A DNA stretch of 64,000 bases from Baylisascaris procyonis (lineage: Eukaryota; Nematoda; Chromadorea; Rhabditida; Ascarididae): assembly GCA_037389465.1 (NCBI GenBank), contig JAZARR010000221.1, positions 1,466,501-1,530,500 on the forward strand. The letters run 5' to 3'. The notes below the pieces were generated by a model. It had not been told where the DNA came from, ran no database searches, and worked only from the letters and a program-made list of their open reading frames with translations. The stretch's first letter is position 1. Each line of letters begins with the position of its first letter. Of the stretch, positions 58,701 through 64,000 are shown piece after piece. A program made the position numbers and the translations under genes.

Positions 58701-61700
58701 CATCCGTACATGACCATATGTAAATGCATTGAGCATAGCGACTAATCAAGCTCCTTTTTTGCAGCCTTATTACTGATTTTATGAGCATTTGGCAATTATA
58801 TCAAGCACTATGGGATATGAAGATGTGGTAAATGATGATATTGATGTTGTACGATGCATACAGCTAAAGCTTTTTTCCGGTATTCTTTGTCAGTAGATGA
58901 TTAATGCATTTGTTAGATCGTGTCGCTAAGGTATACTAGGAAACCTCTAATGCGACTCCCTTCCCGGTGATGCTACACTTTTGAAACCTTTTTCAACTTA
59001 TCAATATTACCACCCCCTATCTGTTCGTTTCTTTCCACATTGTAAAGCGTTGACAAGTGGCTCCTTTATTCAGCTGGATTGAAAAAAATATTGACTCAAA
59101 CTATAAAAAAATGCAGACCAATCAAAACCGTTTGTTCAATCAAAGCGATTGATATGACTGATATGATATGACTGCTCCGAAATGTTTTGCACTGTTCTTG
59201 CACGTAGCAAAATTTGTGAGACCACAAAAAAATATTTCTTGGCCTAAACTTTTCTTTGATAAATCTATTCTAAAATCTTGAAAAATTTGTAATCTCTAGT
59301 TAAGTATTTCAATAAGACTTCAGAATATTAAGGCTATATAAACACTCATGAAACTTTCCATATGAAAAGCACATGCCGAACTTTTCAAAGAGATCCGGTT
59401 TAAAATTGAAATTTTTGAAAATTCATGCTTGAAATTTTCGAAAATTCATGCTTCACATATCAAAAAAAACTTTTCGTTAGAATGCCGACATTGTGCGCAG
59501 CGGAAAGTCATTCTAGTAAAAATTAGAAATATCAACGAAAATTTGCGAAGGTTATATCATAAAGACGATTGAACAAATGAAAAACTTCTCATTGATTGAG
59601 AGAAAATACTTCATTTAAATGTATTTTTTGCTTTGAAACTAAGCTCACAAGCTCTTGAAAATTCGATTGCGGAATTGATGAAATTCATTCATAAATATTT
59701 TCGACGATCAACGTGAAAACCGCCTAATTTTCACCATAGAGTAATGCAAGTTTTTGAAGGTACATGCAGGAGTGAATTTTTCTGCACGTTTTCATCACAT
59801 AATTTTTTGTTGATGAAATTTCCGAATACTACAGCACACACGCCGGTTCTCCTGCACAGTACGTATATGCACGCTTATAGTTGCTATAAAGGTGGCATTT
59901 ACCTTGTCTTCGCTAAGAATGACTCCTCTCTAGTTTTATCTAAACGACTCCGAACCCTCATATGATGGTCTTTTTATGGCTTATCACTTTGCACTTATCA
60001 CTCATGTACAACTAAAAGTTTGCAAAAGTGATGAAAATGTATCATTTAGACATCACAATGATCTCGTTAACAATTCGACAGCCTCAAAAATATTCTAAGT
60101 TACTGAATTCTTAGCAGACGTGACAACAAACGCGAAGTTCAGCATGCAAAATCAGGGTTTTTACTTGCTTCCGGGCAGAAAAAAGACATCATCTCTCAGA
60201 AGTGCGAAGGGGGTGGAGGTTTGGGGAGGGGATCGTTTCTCTGTTAGAAATCTTCCCTACTTCCGATATCAGCCCCAATTGTTAGGATGAAGAAGGGTGC
60301 TAGCTGAGGACAGAATCAATCGGACTGCTGACTCAACATATCACACATTCAGCATAAAGATCTGACTCAACATCATGTACGCATCACAGACGACAAGTTG
60401 ACAAGCTGGTTGAGCAATTTCATTTAGCCCATAGACCTGACTTGGCGGAACATGATAGTTAGTATGCGGATTATTGTGCATATTTCCCGAACTTGCGCTT
60501 TTCGGCTATCACCATCACTTGTGGGAGAAAACATCATCGCACGTTCTTTTCGAATATAAAATGAATAGTTCAAATTAATTCAGCGCTTAATTTCCCACAT
60601 TCAAAAGCATTTTCGGGGCATTCACTGGTGAATTGAAATGATACCGTTCTGGAAATGAAATTCGTGAATATTATAATCAACAGAAAATTGCCGGTTAGCC
60701 AAAGCTCAGCATAAAACCAATCCATACGAATCCTGGGATGGAAAAATTATGCTGCAAAACAACGCGAAAACACGATTTCTAAAAAATGAAACACATTGTC
60801 GCAAAAATGAAATTGAATTAATGATGGAAAACGCGATGATTAGATGCAATATCTTCGATGAGCTGCAGAATTTTGAAATACGAAAACTTATATTGTGCTG
60901 ATTGAGGATAAACAGCTTTCTGCACTTTTAGGCAATCATTTTAACGATATTTTATTATCAAAGTCATATTATGTATTCGCATCCCAAAAATTTTAACGAT
61001 AGAGTGTGCCTGCAAAATCATTTTGCTACAGTTTACTGTATTATAATCAGTTTAATATACAGGATGTAGATAAAGTAGCTAAAAACATATAAATTCATTA
61101 TCGGCATATTTATAGGTTGAGTAAACTCAAAAACAGATCTTTACTTATGAGGCAAATGCAACCAAGAGCACAAAGAGAAATCTTGTTTGCGCACCCGAAG
61201 GACTTGCGCAACAATTATCCCTAGTTGGCATATCGGGAAACCAATCACTTATTAAACAGAAGGAACCACCGCCAAAAGCAAATATTGGTTCAGCCTTTTA
61301 TGAGGATAGCTCATTAATTATGCAAATCGGGAAAGCCCTCGTATCACCTACAATTGCATCTGAGAAGCACATTTTGATTTCGATGGGCATTTGGCATAAT
61401 CCGTTTAGCTCACCTTATCATGCGTCTCCTTCACCAGTTGTAGAGTCCAAGTGTGTTTTGCAAAGACCTCAGATCTTTGAAGCAGTCAACATACATGCGC
61501 AATAAAATTAAATTCACATGTTATGTGGCGAGTTGGAGTTTTAAATTGTATAAAACATTATCAGTTATTGAAATAAGCACAAAAAAGTTTCACTGCAGCT
61601 GGCATTACAATGCCATTGCCTCCCCACTCATCAAACAAACCACTCTGCAAATTTTTGAAGAATAATAAAGCATCCGCATTAACGCGTTCATCTTTCAACC

Positions 61701-64000
61701 AAACCAACCGCACAAACCAAAAATTCATTGTTCCTATCCGAACTGGCTAAAAAATGCGACCCGAATGGCGAAAAGGACAATTCGATCGACCATAAAATGA
61801 ACGCGGTTTTATGTGCATTTTGGAGCCTATAACTCCTTCAAAAGTCAAAACATGAAAGCTGGTATAGAAGATTAGGCACGATGTAGACTATGCCTTACAA
61901 AGTTTGCAATTCTGCCTTTCGTTGTTCTCGAGCTGCAGCTAATGGGCCAACAGACCGACGTGTCATATATACGCATGCATACGTATAAAAATGAGGCAAC
62001 CATAAAATGTTTCGCAAATGCAAATTTTCATAGACGATCAAACATGGTTTTTGAGATTGTTTAACAAGCCTTCAAATGAGACTGTCCGTTTATAGATCAC
62101 ACTCATCTTCTGTCGTTTACGAAAGCAATGTTTTACAAATACCACATTTTAACGCTAATTTGCCAATCTGTTTTGCACCCCGCGGAATAGCCCATATATT
62201 GTGTTGCACTTCACGTTTTCGGAAGGCCTATTTTGCACTACTCTATGTACGTGGTTGCTTAATTTCATGTACTACACATCCCCAGGTATTTTTTAACGGG
62301 TATTCAATATTCAATCCCATACCTTTATAAAAAATCAGTGCATAAATATACGCTCTCATACACAACTACGCATTAAATGGTGTCTATTTAAAAAAGTGCA
62401 TTCAACACGCATTGAAATAGTACGACAGAACGAATTTCAACAACGAATGCAACTGCGTTCACTTAATCCACGAAAAGTTTCATGAATAGAAAAATGTGGC
62501 CACTCTTCTTTGTTACCTTCATCCGTTCCTCAGTGAAACGATAAATGATTTTCAAGTTGAATGTTTTCATTCAAAATTTTGGTTGCAATAATAACTTGCT
62601 CGAATGGAAACTGCATTCGGTAATAGAAGCGAAGCATTAAAATGAGGTCTCTGTAGCTCATCCATTCATGAATTCTTCAAATCTCGCGCCCTTGCGTTAT
62701 AATAATATGTTCGGAGAGAAAAAATCCTTTTGCACTATAGATATGATTCTAATTTATTGCTTATTCTCTAGCAGCGAGCAAGAATAGCTAATAACTTCTT
62801 TGCTCTCAGAGACGATAGTAAGTGATTTGGCATGCATGAAACTGCTGATTTCACAATCAGAAATTCATAAGAATTGCAAATGAAAGTGAAAAATGTCTGC
62901 GTTTTATTCTCTTCTCTTATGCTTACTTATAGTATACAGATGGCACTCTTGGTAATATTCACTTATGTCTCGATTCAGCATTAGAAGGAGTGAATAAATG
63001 TTTTGTAAGATGCAGAAATATTATTAACAAACATTAATGACATTCCACGAAAGAAATCGATCATCAATTTTAAATTCAGTTGGACTTTCTTAAATCTCAC
63101 TAATTCATACACTCTATTCTGTGGCGCATTCAAAAAATCATAGTGAGCTAAAATAATGGAATTTCACTCATAATGTTTATGAAATAGCATAGTGAATAAT
63201 TAAACCATTTTAGTAAATCTCAGATTCAAATGAGATAAAATAATGGAATTTCACTCATAATGTTTATGAAATAGCATAGTGAATAATTAAACCATTTTAG
63301 TAAATCTCAGATTCACCAAAACTTAGTATCAGTAATGAACGTAAAAGGAATTGAAAGGAAAAGAGTGAAGAACTGACTAATCAGATTAGGTGTTCTACTG
63401 CAAGCGACGTGGTCGAGATTATTAAAAAGGATGGGGACGTTGAATTACCGACTGGGTGATGTTTACTATTTACAAGCCCATCACGGCCTGCTCTCTTTCT
63501 TTTCTCGCGTACCCATTGCGCCATGCTCAATGAAAGTGCTCCTTTTTCGAGTCAAGCGGCCACCTGTCAGACGCCGACACATTTTTGCCACTTTCACTTA
63601 TTGGAATTTTTTCCCCATTTTATAAATACATACAATGAAAACATTCAGGTTATTAAGCATATCACATGCGTCAAAAACGCGTGCACTGTGAGCATGATTC
63701 GTGCAGTGAAGCTTTCGCATATGCAGCATCTTTTATGAAGGGAATCACACAATCCTTCCTGGTATTACCCCCAAGGGGATTTAGTTGTGCAAATTTAGCT
63801 GTTGTTTCCCCTCGACTTCTGAGCTCCAAAATTTCCATTATAGGTTCATTCTTTAATGAAAAAAGTGTCTTCCTTTATCTCTTCCTATGTCTACATAAAA
63901 TCCAACAAACGGTTCACCTCACAACATTTTTTGATGCAGAAGATTATTCAACAGATGCAGTGTTATTTTTCGCAGCAGCGAGACATTGCAAATAAATACG
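55779..64000. other. Spacer, no supported gene
   Basis: AT-rich throughout. A short 22-bp tandem (GAAAATTCATGCTT units near 59420-59455), a purine-rich patch near 60205-60232 and the 87-bp tandem at 63.1 kb are the only structures seen. Confidence 0.55.
63143..63316 (+). repeat. 87-bp tandem duplication
   Basis: Two adjacent copies (TAAAATAATGGAATTTCACT at 63149 and 63236), identical except at the junction, so recent. Confidence 0.95.

Overview
This is an AT-rich, gene-sparse stretch of an invertebrate animal nuclear genome. The evidence is a spliced G-protein-coupled receptor with GT..AG introns and large AT-rich spacers. There are also a Ty3/Gypsy LTR retrotransposon, a CR1/Jockey-like LINE fragment with a short-repeat tail, two foldback elements and long TA microsatellites. 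The gag and zinc-knuckle style of the LTR element and the overall look suggest a nematode or another helminth, but I cannot fix the species. Nothing is organised like a prokaryote: there are no operons, ribosome binding sites or CRISPR arrays.

The best gene is on the minus strand at 18748-24866. Eight exons join with matching phases into about 416 residues with all seven transmembrane helices of a rhodopsin-family receptor. It has an altered DRY motif (SRT), an altered NPxxY motif (YPAIF) and an intact CWSP in TM6. Its first intron would be only 24 nt.

Layout. 1-2.6 kb is spacer with a Z-DNA-like tract. 2.9-4.5 kb holds two possible plus-strand exons. 7.1-9.0 kb is a palindromic foldback element with an internal 178-bp tandem repeat. 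12.1-14.0 kb has two degenerate short-repeat arrays. A possible minus-strand terminal exon lies at 15.65-15.79 kb. The receptor gene spans 18.7-24.9 kb. 25.56-26.04 kb is a GC-rich, hairpin-rich, MITE-like island. One isolated candidate exon lies at 28.95-29.07 kb. 29.43-30.51 kb is a 5'-truncated LINE. 34.02-34.94 kb looks like a solo LTR or promoter-like repeat. 36.3-39.1 kb has several minus-strand candidate exons that may form one gene. 40.88-44.24 kb is the Gypsy element, deleted between reverse transcriptase and the integrase tail and carrying a nonsense codon early in gag. 45.39-48.08 kb is a second foldback element. 51.68-51.80 kb is a long TA repeat. Around 53.1-53.6 and 55.64-55.78 kb are further candidate exons. 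The last 8 kb are spacer with one exact 87-bp tandem duplication.

Only the receptor and the two retroelements can be named. The other exons are supported by splice signals and open frames, not by recognised homology. No RNA gene was found.
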